From NCBI GenBank assembly GCA_027484025.1, contig JAIXTI010000081.1, forward strand, positions 1 through 64,000: a stretch of DNA of 64,000 nt. Reading direction: 5' to 3'. The translations under genes were made by a program, and so were the position numbers. The stretch comes from a bacterium (GTDB lineage Bacteria > Gemmatimonadota > Gemmatimonadetes > Gemmatimonadales > Gemmatimonadaceae). Positions 27,328 to 35,188 of the stretch are shown in pieces; the first letter of the stretch is position 1; each line of letters opens with the position of its first letter. The notes under the pieces were generated by a model, which worked only from the letters and a program-made list of their open reading frames with translations, did not search any database and had not been told where the DNA came from.

Positions 27328-28533
27328 ATGAACGGTGTTTCTGGTGGGATGGTCATGCGAACGCTGTGCGCCTTCCTGATCGCGGTGATGGCCATGGGTC
27401 ACGCCGCAGTTGGCGTGGCCCAGTCTCCGTTGCCGGTTCTCCGCGGCAGCTCGCGCACCATGCGCGTGCTGGACGGACATAGCCGCATGGAGTGGTGGGT
27501 GGATACGTCGTCGCAACCGGACACGTATCACATGGCGTTCCCACTCGCTGGTGGGACTGTCACGTTCATCTCCGATCTCGACACGTTGACGGTGTCCGTG
27601 AAGCCCGGTGAGCAGCGAGATTTCATGGTGCAGCTCACGGACGGCACGCGCTGCCTCACGCGGGTCAGCGCCGTGCCGACGTACCCTCGCGCTCGTGTCC
27701 TGCGCGGCGATTCACTCGCCGTGCAGGTCATTCCGTTCACGATGCGGGACAATCGCGTGTACGTGCAGGGGTCAATCAACGGCTCGGCGCCACTGCAGAT
27801 GCAGTTCGACCTCGGCGCTGGCGCCGTCAATTTCAGCAAGCGATCGCGAGCGAAGGCGCCGATTTCGTGGGACGCAAGCGACGTGCTGATGAACTCCGAC
27901 GGACGCCACATGGTACCCGCGAGTACGCGCAATACCATCCGCATTGGCGCCCTCGAATGGACCAGCCAGCGGGTGATTCAGACGGAGAACATGGCGTCGT
28001 ACGAGGACGTCATCATTGGCAACTCGCTGTTCCGTGATCGGACCGTCGAGATCGACTACGATCGCATGGAAATGCGCGTGCACGCCGTGCCACCACCCAT
28101 TCCGTCCTCGTTCACGCGGCACGATCTCGCTCTCGATGGCGGCGTACGCCCGCTCATGCAGGCGGACTTGCTGGTAGACTCGCAATACGTCACCGACTGG
28201 TATCTCTTCGACACCGGGCTGACGAGCACCCTGCGCCTTTCAGCGCGTCAAAACAAAGCGCATCGTCTTTCCGCGCGCCTGGGGGCGTGGATCGGCTTCG
28301 GCGGCCGCAAAGTATTCCGCGCGCGCAGGTTCCGGATTGGCGGCATGGAGATGCCCGCCGGTATGGCCGTCGTCGAGACCTACGACGATGTCAACCAGGG
28401 ACTGATCGCTGGCGGCGCGATCGGGAATGCGTGGCTTCGTCGCTTCAACGTGATTCTCGACAACCGGCGCGGCGCCATCTGGCTGGCGCCGACTCGCGAA
28501 GTGCAACTGGCGGCAGAGGCGCGCCGTTTGTGA
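27328..28533 (+). CDS. Exported two-lobed retropepsin-like (clan AA) protein
   Basis: A 401-residue exported protein (hydrophobic signal about 12-31). It contains two copies of a retropepsin-like lobe. The first has FDLGAGAVNFS (161-170), a degraded DTGA site in which Thr is replaced by Leu. The second has LFDTGLTSTLRL (294-305), with an intact DTG at 295-297. Each is followed by a hydrophobic-Gly segment (DVIIGNSLF and GLIAGGAIGNAWL) like the psi-loop partner. An N-terminal domain of about 120 residues is unrecognised. Activity could need dimerisation through the intact second lobe, or the protein may be a binder only. It starts 3 bases after the hydrolase stop, so the two are co-translated. 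The start could also be 27349. Confidence 0.82.
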   Translation: MNGVSGGMVMRTLCAFLIAVMAMGHAAVGVAQSPLPVLRGSSRTMRVLDGHSRMEWWVDTSSQPDTYHMAFPLAGGTVTFISDLDTLTVSVKPGEQRDFMVQLTDGTRCLTRVSAVPTYPRARVLRGDSLAVQVIPFTMRDNRVYVQGSINGSAPLQMQFDLGAGAVNFSKRSRAKAPISWDASDVLMNSDGRHMVPASTRNTIRIGALEWTSQRVIQTENMASYEDVIIGNSLFRDRTVEIDYDRMEMRVHAVPPPIPSSFTRHDLALDGGVRPLMQADLLVDSQYVTDWYLFDTGLTSTLRLSARQNKAHRLSARLGAWIGFGGRKVFRARRFRIGGMEMPAGMAVVETYDDVNQGLIAGGAIGNAWLRRFNVILDNRRGAIWLAPTREVQLAAEARRL

Positions 28534-28577
28534 CGCCATCCGCGCGGCGAGCGCGTCTCGCCGAAGGCCAGACACGC

Positions 28578-29651
28578 TTACTTTCGGGCGGCACTCACCC
28601 GGTCGAAATAGTCGATGATCTTGCGCGACGTGCGCCCGATCATGTCCTCTGCCTCACCGTACTGCCCCGTGATATCGTTGGTAAAGAACACGATGAGCAC
28701 GGTCCCGGAACGGGCATACACCATGCCCACGTCATTCGCGATCGTCGGACCGTCGCCGGTCTTGTGCGCCACCGGCACATCGAGATAGTGCGGGATTCGG
28801 CGCACGCCAAGCTGCTGGCGACGAAGCATGGTGCGCATGGTGGCCGACGCCGATGCCGACGCGAGCGTTCCCCGCTCGATGCCTTCGAGCAGACGCGCCG
28901 TCTCTCGGGGATTCATATCCCCGAGCCAGTACGAGCGGTCGCGGACGGTCAGTCGACTGCGGGCGTCGGCCAATTTCGCGCGCTGCGCCGGATCGCGAAC
29001 GAGCGCCACCCACTTGGTCCGCTCACCGGTAAACAGCGGCGCATACAGCTCGAACAGCGGATTGTCGGTCGACGCGTACTGCAGGGCGGTCGTCTCTTCG
29101 GCGGTGAGGCTGGCAAACTCCGGATTGAGCACGGCCAACAGCTTGCGGCGATACTCGTATCCGCGCGACACCATACGCGTTTGCGCGTATCCGGATGCCG
29201 CCAGCCAGGCGTTGAGGCTATCGACGCCACCCACCAGCGTCGTCATAAGGTCGGTGGCGGTATTGTCGCTGGTGATGATCATCTGCGTGATCAGATCGCG
29301 CACCGTCGGCTTGAGGCCCATGTCGAGGTACTGATACACGCCCGTCCCGTCGCGCAGCGTCGCGCGGGTAATCTCCACGCGCTCGTCGAGATTCAGCTTG
29401 TGCTGATCGGCCAGCTGAAACGCGCGGATCATGATGGGGATCTTGATGACGCTCGCGCTGCTGAAGCCTTGGTCGGCGTTGACCAGTGCTTCCTCGCCGG
29501 TGCGCAAGTTCTTGACGTACACGCCGGCTTTGGCCGGGTACTTCGCCAGATCGGTTTCGAGGAGTCGCGTGAGTTCGCTCTGTCCCGCCTGCGCCGTTGC
29601 GCGCGATGGTAGAGCGAGTGTCACCAGTAGGGCCAGCAGTGCACGGCGCAT
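28578..29651 (-). CDS. Class A beta-lactamase-like exported serine hydrolase
   Basis: Protein of 357 residues with signal peptide (MRRALLALLVTLALPSRATA). Motifs are in class A order: SVIK (67-70), SDN (128-130), KTG (297-299). The segment DMNPRETARLL matches the conserved helix after the omega loop, but I cannot place the deacylating Glu166 with confidence, and the protein is longer than usual class A enzymes (about 290). It may be a penicillin-binding or D,D-peptidase-like protein rather than a resistance enzyme. Convergent with the aspartic-protease-like gene (44 bases between stops). Confidence 0.88.
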   Translation of the reverse strand: MRRALLALLVTLALPSRATAQAGQSELTRLLETDLAKYPAKAGVYVKNLRTGEEALVNADQGFSSASVIKIPIMIRAFQLADQHKLNLDERVEITRATLRDGTGVYQYLDMGLKPTVRDLITQMIITSDNTATDLMTTLVGGVDSLNAWLAASGYAQTRMVSRGYEYRRKLLAVLNPEFASLTAEETTALQYASTDNPLFELYAPLFTGERTKWVALVRDPAQRAKLADARSRLTVRDRSYWLGDMNPRETARLLEGIERGTLASASASATMRTMLRRQQLGVRRIPHYLDVPVAHKTGDGPTIANDVGMVYARSGTVLIVFFTNDITGQYGEAEDMIGRTSRKIIDYFDRVSAARK

Positions 29652-29758
29652 TCAGGATTCCCGTTTGATATCGATGACGTACGGCGGCGTTGACGGCAGC
29701 AGACTATAGCATGCGGCCATCGCCAGAGACCAGCAAGCTTCTGCCTTGCGGCGAGGCG

Positions 29759-30289
29759 CTAGTCCGCGTTGTCCGGCAGCACAGTTGGCGGCGTGATCGC
29801 GTCGAGCGCCGCGAGAAACTGCGCGGGTTCATCGACATGCAACCCCAGACGCGTCATCGGACGATAGAGTATTCCGCCACGCAGCCGCACGGAAACCTCC
29901 GCGTGCAGTTCGAGCAGAACGTTTGGTTCGGCCGGCGCCATGAGGTTGAGGTACTTCGGCGTGTCGCGCGCGGGCACGTCGCGCCAGGTTGACTGTATGG
30001 CGTTGCGCACGTGGCTGCGCGCTACCGTGGCCGTAGCACGTCCCGGTACGCGCAGGTGAATCGCCGATGGCGTGACCTGCAGTCGCGCCGTGCCCCACGC
30101 ACGAAACTCGACGGCGAGATAGATCATTGTGATCGCACTGAGCACGGTCATCGACCACGCCCAGACCGGATGTCGCGCCTGCAAGAATGCGTGCAGCGCT
30201 ATCGTTTCGACCACGATAGCGAGCGCCAGTCCGGCGGTAAGCGCGCCGGATCGTGCTGCGCGAAAACTGAAGGCGGCCGTACCGTTCAT
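29759..30289 (-). CDS. Small membrane protein, possibly with PH-like domain
   Basis: A 176-residue protein taken from ATG 30289. Two hydrophobic helices (about 15-37 and 42-60) are followed by a cytoplasmic beta-rich domain (TARLQVTPSAIHLRVPGRAT... RLGLHVDEPAQFLAALDAI) that resembles bacterial PH-like domains; that match is a guess from pattern. No catalytic residues. It lies 88 bases downstream of the M50-like protease gene on the same strand. Confidence 0.65.
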   Translation of the reverse strand: MNGTAAFSFRAARSGALTAGLALAIVVETIALHAFLQARHPVWAWSMTVLSAITMIYLAVEFRAWGTARLQVTPSAIHLRVPGRATATVARSHVRNAIQSTWRDVPARDTPKYLNLMAPAEPNVLLELHAEVSVRLRGGILYRPMTRLGLHVDEPAQFLAALDAITPPTVLPDNAD

Positions 30290-30377
30290 GCCGAAGTCGC
30301 CATCGACCGCTGCTCTACGGAACACCACTCGACAATGCGCCGCGCGCACCTCATCGATTCCGGATGCATTCGGCGCC

Positions 30378-30995
30378 TCACGGCAGCAACCACGGCCCGA
30401 GCCCTTTCATCCAGAGCGCCCACCCCGTCGCCGTACCGACGAAAAGGCCCAGCCACGTTGCACCACGTGCATCACGCTGGAGATGGCGACCGATCCACCA
30501 CAACACGGCGATGCACAACGCCGATGTCGCCGCGAGGAGCAGGTCACCCGACCACCCCAGCGCCGCACCAGCCTTGTATTCGTCGAACGCCGGCGGTGCC
30601 AGCTGCGCGCCCACGAAGCGGATGATGCCGGTGACGAGCGTATAGGGTATCCCCACGGCAAACCGAGTCACCGCGGTGACTGCCAACGCGAGCGCCCACG
30701 GCGTCGCCGCGCGCCACCCAATCCAGACGCAGGCCACCAGCGCGAGCACGGCGCTGACGATTGGCCCCGCCAGGGTGGCCAGCCCTAACGCGCTGTCCGG
30801 TAAGCCAGCGGCAGCGCCGGGGTCCACGCTGCTGAAGTGCAGCACGGGATTCGGGAATCCCACCGCGCGCGCGACCAGCAGATGGCCAAGTTCGTGGATC
30901 ACGATGGTTAACGGCGCAAGCAGGACACTCCAGCCCGCGCACTGCCAGAAGCAACGTGTGCTTGATGTCGTGCGGGGCGCTGGTATCGAATCCAT
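30378..30995 (-). CDS. M50-like integral membrane metalloprotease
   Basis: A 205-residue protein with about five hydrophobic segments. HELGH (residues 34-38) in the first membrane helix is the zinc-binding motif of site-2-protease-like (M50) enzymes. A third ligand (usually an Asp in a later LDG/NxxPxxxxDG motif) is not evident; the nearest acidic residues are in DPGAAAGLPDS and AFDEYKAG. No PDZ domain. It could be a minimal intramembrane protease or an inactive relative. Confidence 0.75.
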   Translation of the reverse strand: MDSIPAPRTTSSTRCFWQCAGWSVLLAPLTIVIHELGHLLVARAVGFPNPVLHFSSVDPGAAAGLPDSALGLATLAGPIVSAVLALVACVWIGWRAATPWALALAVTAVTRFAVGIPYTLVTGIIRFVGAQLAPPAFDEYKAGAALGWSGDLLLAATSALCIAVLWWIGRHLQRDARGATWLGLFVGTATGWALWMKGLGPWLLP

Positions 30996-31033
30996 CGCAA
31001 GATCGGGTGGCAGTGGCGGATCTATAGCGTCAC

Positions 31034-31055
31034 CGCGCGCTCCTTACAGCGCGCG
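31034..31055 (-). terminator. Hairpin after FecA-like receptor gene
   Basis: Perfect 8-base-pair GC stem (31034-31041 with 31048-31055, 6-base loop) between the receptor stop at 31103 and the protease start at 30995. No T-run; modest support as a terminator. Confidence 0.5.
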
Positions 31056-31102
31056 TCGGTCAACATCTATCCTTGTAGCAAGGACACACACGGACGTACG
31101 GC

Positions 31103-33355
31103 CTATCGCGTCAGTTCCACCGTCACCCGCGCCGCCCGCCCGTCGCTCGGCCACACCCCGGGCCCCGGATACATCGTCGGACGCTTCGTAAAGTACTGCG
31201 CGTTGGTGAGGTTGCTGATGCCACCACCCACGCGAAGCCAGTGTGCCACCCGCATCGATCCGTTGACGTCCAGCAACGTATATGCCGGGACCAGCCCACG
31301 CGCGCCGTTCGCGGTTGGTGTGACGGTATTCAGTGGATCCGCGTACGTGTCACTCGTGTAACTCAGCTGCCCCGTCAGGCTCCACTGCGTGCCCGTCGCC
31401 GTGATGCCGTTCCGACTGATCCAGCGCGGCACACTCTCCACACGCTTCCCCGTCAGCGCCGTATTGACGCCCGCATTATTGATCGTCCCGGCGCGATAGG
31501 TCGCATCGAAGAACGACGTCGCCGTGAAGAGTTGCACCGTGGCGCGCCCGCCTGCGTACACTAGTGCATCGAGGCGAGCCTCGACGCCGCGCGTTACCGA
31601 CGAGCCGACGTTCGTCTTGAACACGAATGACTCACGCGTCTGCTGGTCGGTCTGCACCACGGCCCCGTAGCGATCGTCGTACCGCAGCACGAATGCTCCC
31701 AGATCGTACGAGAGGCGACTACGGAGCGTGCCGCGCACTCCGCTCTCGAGCGTGTACCCCTTGGCGTCACGCAGATTGGGATCAGTGCGCTCAATGGCGC
31801 TTTCCGGCAACACGTCCTTCAGAATCTGCGGCCGGTAGGACTGCGTGATTCCGCCGTACACTTCGCCCTGACCGCGAAGCCGGTACGACGTGCGCACCCC
31901 GAACAACGGAAAGTTGTGGCGCAGCATCTGCGGCACGTTGGCCGGATCGTAGTAGTCCAACCGTCCACGCATGCGGGTGGCGCCACGCTCGACACGCACC
32001 CCCGGCACCACCATCCAGCGATCAGTGATCCGCACCAGCTGCTCGGCAAAGAGCGCAATGTGGCGCGTGGCGTAACGCACATCGCGCGCGAAGTCGCCGC
32101 TGCTCCGAGTCAGATCCCAGTTCGAAGCGGTGGTGCCACGCCCCAGTTGCCGGCGTTGCGTGTCGTTGTCGGACAGCGCAACACCCATTGCCAGTGGATG
32201 CGACCTGCCACTGATAGTCCAGTCGTGCACCAGACGCACTTCGCCCGTCAGGCTCGCAAAGTTGTCGATATCCACCTGACGGGGGGCGAATGCCCCGGTC
32301 AGTGGATTCACCGTATCGCGCGCCGTCGCAAAGCCGATGAACTGCACACTGTTCCGCGCCCCGAACACACCACTCAGCTGCGACAGCACGCGCGTGTGCG
32401 GCGTCGGCGTCCATTCGGCGGACAGGGATGGCACCACGATGTCGGGGCCGTAGTAGTTGCGGGTGCGCGTGGCCAAACGTGGATCGGCCTCGAACTGCGC
32501 ATCGGTAAGGGGCCCCGGAATGCGATAGCGATAAGTGGAGCGCCCGACTTGCGCGCGCAAGGTCAGCGTCGGCGATGCACGCCAGATCACCCGCGCGAAC
32601 TGCGCGTCACCCTCCGACTCGGCGGCGTCTCGATACCCGTCAGCGCGTCGCAGGTTGAGGTAGGCATAGTAGTCCAGCTTCCCCACCCGACCGCCGACGG
32701 CGTTATACGTCGAGCGGAGTCCAAACGACCCGAGTGTGTTGTTGCTCTCAACGCTCACGGCACGGGTGGTGTCAGCCGATTTGGTGATGTAGTTCACCAT
32801 GCCACCGAACTGCGAACCGTACTGCAGCGCGGCGGTACCGCGCACCAGTTCGACCCGTTCAATGGACTCCAGTGGCGGGCTGTAGTGACTGGCGGGGTAC
32901 CCGAACAAATCCGAGTTGATCACCACGCCATCCTGCCGGGCGTTCAGCTCCCACGAGCGATGCGCATCGAGGCCGCGTGTCGAGATGTTGATCTGGTTGC
33001 CCGAGCCGTCCATGTCGTAGACGAACACCCCGGGGATTTTCGCGAACAGCTGACGCCCGGTCTTCTCGGTCAGGTTCGCGTCCATCCCGCGGACCTGAAG
33101 CACCTCGCTTTTCACGCCGGCCAGCAGCCACGCGCCATTCACCTCCGGTGCCGCGCGCACACTGCCCGCAGGCGGTGTGGCACGCACCGTAACACCGCCG
33201 ATGATGGCCGGCTTTGCCGCCACTCGGTCTTTCGTGCTGTCGCGCGGCGACACGCCCTGCGCGAACGCGGCGGCCGGCACGGTGAGTACGCCGAGTGTCA
33301 GCAGAATTCGGGGAAAGGGCGCAAGGCGCGGTGACAAGCGACGGATCTTGGGCAC
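31103..33355 (-). CDS. TonB-dependent outer-membrane receptor, FecA-like
   Basis: Protein of 750 residues starting at GTG 33355 with signal peptide ending AAFAQ. The plug domain (about 80-195) contains RGMDANLTEKTGRQLFAKIPGVFVYD and ERVELVRGTAALQYGSQFGGMVNY, followed by a barrel ending VTVELTR. The sequence style and absence of a carboxypeptidase-like N-terminal domain fit ferric-siderophore or dicitrate receptors. There is no obvious N-terminal signalling domain and no sigma/anti-sigma pair. It starts 19 bases after the TPR gene and is probably co-transcribed with it. Confidence 0.9.
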   Translation of the reverse strand: MPKIRRLSPRLAPFPRILLTLGVLTVPAAAFAQGVSPRDSTKDRVAAKPAIIGGVTVRATPPAGSVRAAPEVNGAWLLAGVKSEVLQVRGMDANLTEKTGRQLFAKIPGVFVYDMDGSGNQINISTRGLDAHRSWELNARQDGVVINSDLFGYPASHYSPPLESIERVELVRGTAALQYGSQFGGMVNYITKSADTTRAVSVESNNTLGSFGLRSTYNAVGGRVGKLDYYAYLNLRRADGYRDAAESEGDAQFARVIWRASPTLTLRAQVGRSTYRYRIPGPLTDAQFEADPRLATRTRNYYGPDIVVPSLSAEWTPTPHTRVLSQLSGVFGARNSVQFIGFATARDTVNPLTGAFAPRQVDIDNFASLTGEVRLVHDWTISGRSHPLAMGVALSDNDTQRRQLGRGTTASNWDLTRSSGDFARDVRYATRHIALFAEQLVRITDRWMVVPGVRVERGATRMRGRLDYYDPANVPQMLRHNFPLFGVRTSYRLRGQGEVYGGITQSYRPQILKDVLPESAIERTDPNLRDAKGYTLESGVRGTLRSRLSYDLGAFVLRYDDRYGAVVQTDQQTRESFVFKTNVGSSVTRGVEARLDALVYAGGRATVQLFTATSFFDATYRAGTINNAGVNTALTGKRVESVPRWISRNGITATGTQWSLTGQLSYTSDTYADPLNTVTPTANGARGLVPAYTLLDVNGSMRVAHWLRVGGGISNLTNAQYFTKRPTMYPGPGVWPSDGRAARVTVELTR

Positions 33356-33374
33356 CTTGTAGATCGCCGTGTTG

Positions 33375-34121
33375 TCAGCGAAGCGTCTTCAGCAGCTCGG
33401 CCCCTTCCTGCTTCCGCTGCTCGTCACCCGGCTCCTGATTGCTGAGCGCGCCGAGCTGCTGCAACACAGCGCGCGCGTCGGCTGAGCGATCGTTGGCGAT
33501 GAGCGCGCGCGCGTACTCGAGCTGAAACATCACGAAGCCCGGGCGCAGTGTCGTGGCGCGCGCGAGATGCGTGAGCGCGTCGGCGGTGTTGCCGAAGCCC
33601 AGGCCCAGTGGCATGCGCAGCGGTCGCGGCGTATCGGTGAGCTTGAGATGCGTACGGCCGAGAATGTAGTGCGCACTGGCGAGCGTCATGGGCGGCACGC
33701 CGCGCATGCCAATGACCTTTTCGGTGTCGTCACGCGTTTGGATCACGAAGTCCGCCGCATCGAGCACGCCTGAAAAGAGCGCGACCTTGCCGTTGGCCGC
33801 GGCTCGGCGGACATAGCCGTCCGGCGCGGTCGGGTTGGCCTTGATGGCGCGTTCGGCGAGCGCGAGGGCCTCGCGATAGAGCTTGTCCTGCGTTTTGCTC
33901 TTTTCAGGCTGCGCGTCGCCCTGCAGCAGACGCACGCGCGAGGCGCGCCAGAGCACCTCGAAGTCGCGGGGCGCCGCGGCGAGGGCCTGATCGATCTGCG
34001 CGATAGCCGCGGGGACCTGGCCCGACGCCACGAGCGTATCAACGCGAGCGATCGGGGCGGACTGCGCCGCCAGCGGCGCGGCAGAAGCAAGCGAGACGAC
34101 GAGCAGGAAAAAGCGGCGCAT
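33375..34121 (-). CDS. Exported TPR-like protein
   Basis: A 248-residue periplasmic protein. ATG 34121 starts a signal peptide (MRRFFLLVVSLASAAPLAAQ). The mature part is helical with TPR-like pairs (VPAAIAQIDQALAAAPRDFEVLWRAS; ALALAERAIKANPTAPDGYVRR; ALTHLARATTLRPGFVMFQL). Proteins of this kind act as scaffolds. It leads a two-gene unit with the FecA-like receptor and may assist it. A perfect TATAAT box lies 59 bases upstream. Confidence 0.85.
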   Translation of the reverse strand: MRRFFLLVVSLASAAPLAAQSAPIARVDTLVASGQVPAAIAQIDQALAAAPRDFEVLWRASRVRLLQGDAQPEKSKTQDKLYREALALAERAIKANPTAPDGYVRRAAANGKVALFSGVLDAADFVIQTRDDTEKVIGMRGVPPMTLASAHYILGRTHLKLTDTPRPLRMPLGLGFGNTADALTHLARATTLRPGFVMFQLEYARALIANDRSADARAVLQQLGALSNQEPGDEQRKQEGAELLKTLR

Positions 34122-34158
34122 ACTGGGTGCGATCCGTAACCGAAGGGGGCGGGGACGT

Positions 34159-34187
34159 TTGCCGAGTGATTTGATCTGCATTATAAC
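34159..34187 (+). promoter_or_regulatory. Sigma-70-type promoter for the 34212 gene
   Basis: TTGCCG at 34159-34164, 17-base spacer, TATAAC at 34182-34187. It lies 25 bases before the ATG of the plus-strand gene and overlaps the minus-strand -10 box. Confidence 0.5.
34180..34185 (-). promoter_or_regulatory. TATAAT -10 box for TPR/receptor unit
   Basis: Perfect TATAAT read on the minus strand, 59 bases before the TPR start at 34121. The -35 region is poor, so activity may need an activator. It shares four bases with the divergent promoter. Confidence 0.45.
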
Positions 34188-34211
34188 TTCGCCTCCCTCC
34201 TCCGTCCCGCC

Positions 34212-35126
34212 ATGACTCGACTGTCGCCGCTTCGGCTCTCTCTCCAGCGCCCACGCGCGCTCTCGGCCACCACCCCGTCGTTGGTCGCGCTCATCTGGCT
34301 GTCGGCGTGGGCCACACCGGCGGCGGCGCAGCGGGAGCGCCTGACCGTGCGCCTCGAGCGCGTCGGCAGCACGCAGGTGACGCGTCCAGCGGGAACCACG
34401 GTGGGCAATGACTTCTGGCAGGAATCACTGCAACTGTACTTGGGTCAGCGATTTATACGCCAGCAAGGCAACACCATTGCCGTAGTTGGGGGTCAGTGGA
34501 GGATAGTCAACGCCACGCTGCCTCGCCAAAGCGCCTCGCAGAACGACGTGACCACGCTGCACGTTGCCGCCGCCGACCTCATGCTGTTGCGCACCTTCGG
34601 CAGCAAACACACGCTGGTGAGCGTGCTGCGCCCGGGGCTCTACGGCGACGCCGTCCGCGTGGAAGGCGCTGCCTTCGTCGACCGCATCGTCTCGCCGCGA
34701 ACGACGGTGGGCCTCGGGCTCTCGTATGCGTCCAGCTTCGGCAAACTGCTCCCTATCCCGGTCGTGCACGTGGTTTCGCGGCCCAAGCGGCGCCTCTTGG
34801 TAGACGCTCTGCTGCCAGCCCGCGGCGACCTCTGGTGGATGCCACGCAAGGGGCTCGACGTAGGCCTCAACGCCTCTCTGGTCGGCGCCCAGTACGGTCT
34901 CTCGGCGGCCCAGCAGGTAGCGGGCGGCACCGATCTCTGGCTGGCCAACGCGACCGTTGGGCCCCAGCTGCGGTGGGCGCCACGCGGCGGCAAGTGGCAG
35001 CTCACGGGTGACGCCGGTATGACCGTATTGCGGCGCCTCGAGTACGCGCGCGACGGCCGCAGCGTCGCGGACCTCGCGCCGGGCAACGTGCCGTTTCTTC
35101 GCGTGGGCGCCAACCGTCTCTTCTAG
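34212..35126 (+). CDS. Exported outer-membrane beta-barrel-like protein, unknown function
   Basis: A 304-residue protein with signal sequence (cleavage after AAAQ near 40). The mature protein alternates polar and hydrophobic residues in barrel-like strands (SLQLYLGQRFIRQQ; TVGLGLSYASSF; LDVGLNASLVGAQYGL) and ends in Phe, as outer-membrane barrels do. It resembles DUF6268-type proteins, a weak match from memory. Divergent from the TPR/FecA-like unit with overlapping promoters. Confidence 0.75.
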   Translation: MTRLSPLRLSLQRPRALSATTPSLVALIWLSAWATPAAAQRERLTVRLERVGSTQVTRPAGTTVGNDFWQESLQLYLGQRFIRQQGNTIAVVGGQWRIVNATLPRQSASQNDVTTLHVAAADLMLLRTFGSKHTLVSVLRPGLYGDAVRVEGAAFVDRIVSPRTTVGLGLSYASSFGKLLPIPVVHVVSRPKRRLLVDALLPARGDLWWMPRKGLDVGLNASLVGAQYGLSAAQQVAGGTDLWLANATVGPQLRWAPRGGKWQLTGDAGMTVLRRLEYARDGRSVADLAPGNVPFLRVGANRLF

Positions 35127-35188
35127 AGCGAGCCCGTCCGGCGCTGCCACGTGGGCAGCGCGCGGCGTTTCCTTCGTTCCATGTTTTC

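Noticed and set aside
28287-29612. Open frame of 441 codons on the plus strand
   Set aside because: Opposite the class A beta-lactamase-like gene, whose three catalytic motifs are in order on the other strand.
28578-29651. Antibiotic-resistance beta-lactamase
   Set aside because: Class A motifs are present, but the deacylating Glu could not be placed and the protein is longer than resistance enzymes; a peptidase or esterase role is at least as likely.
31916-33334. Open frame of 472 codons on the plus strand
   Set aside because: Antisense shadow of the FecA-like receptor.
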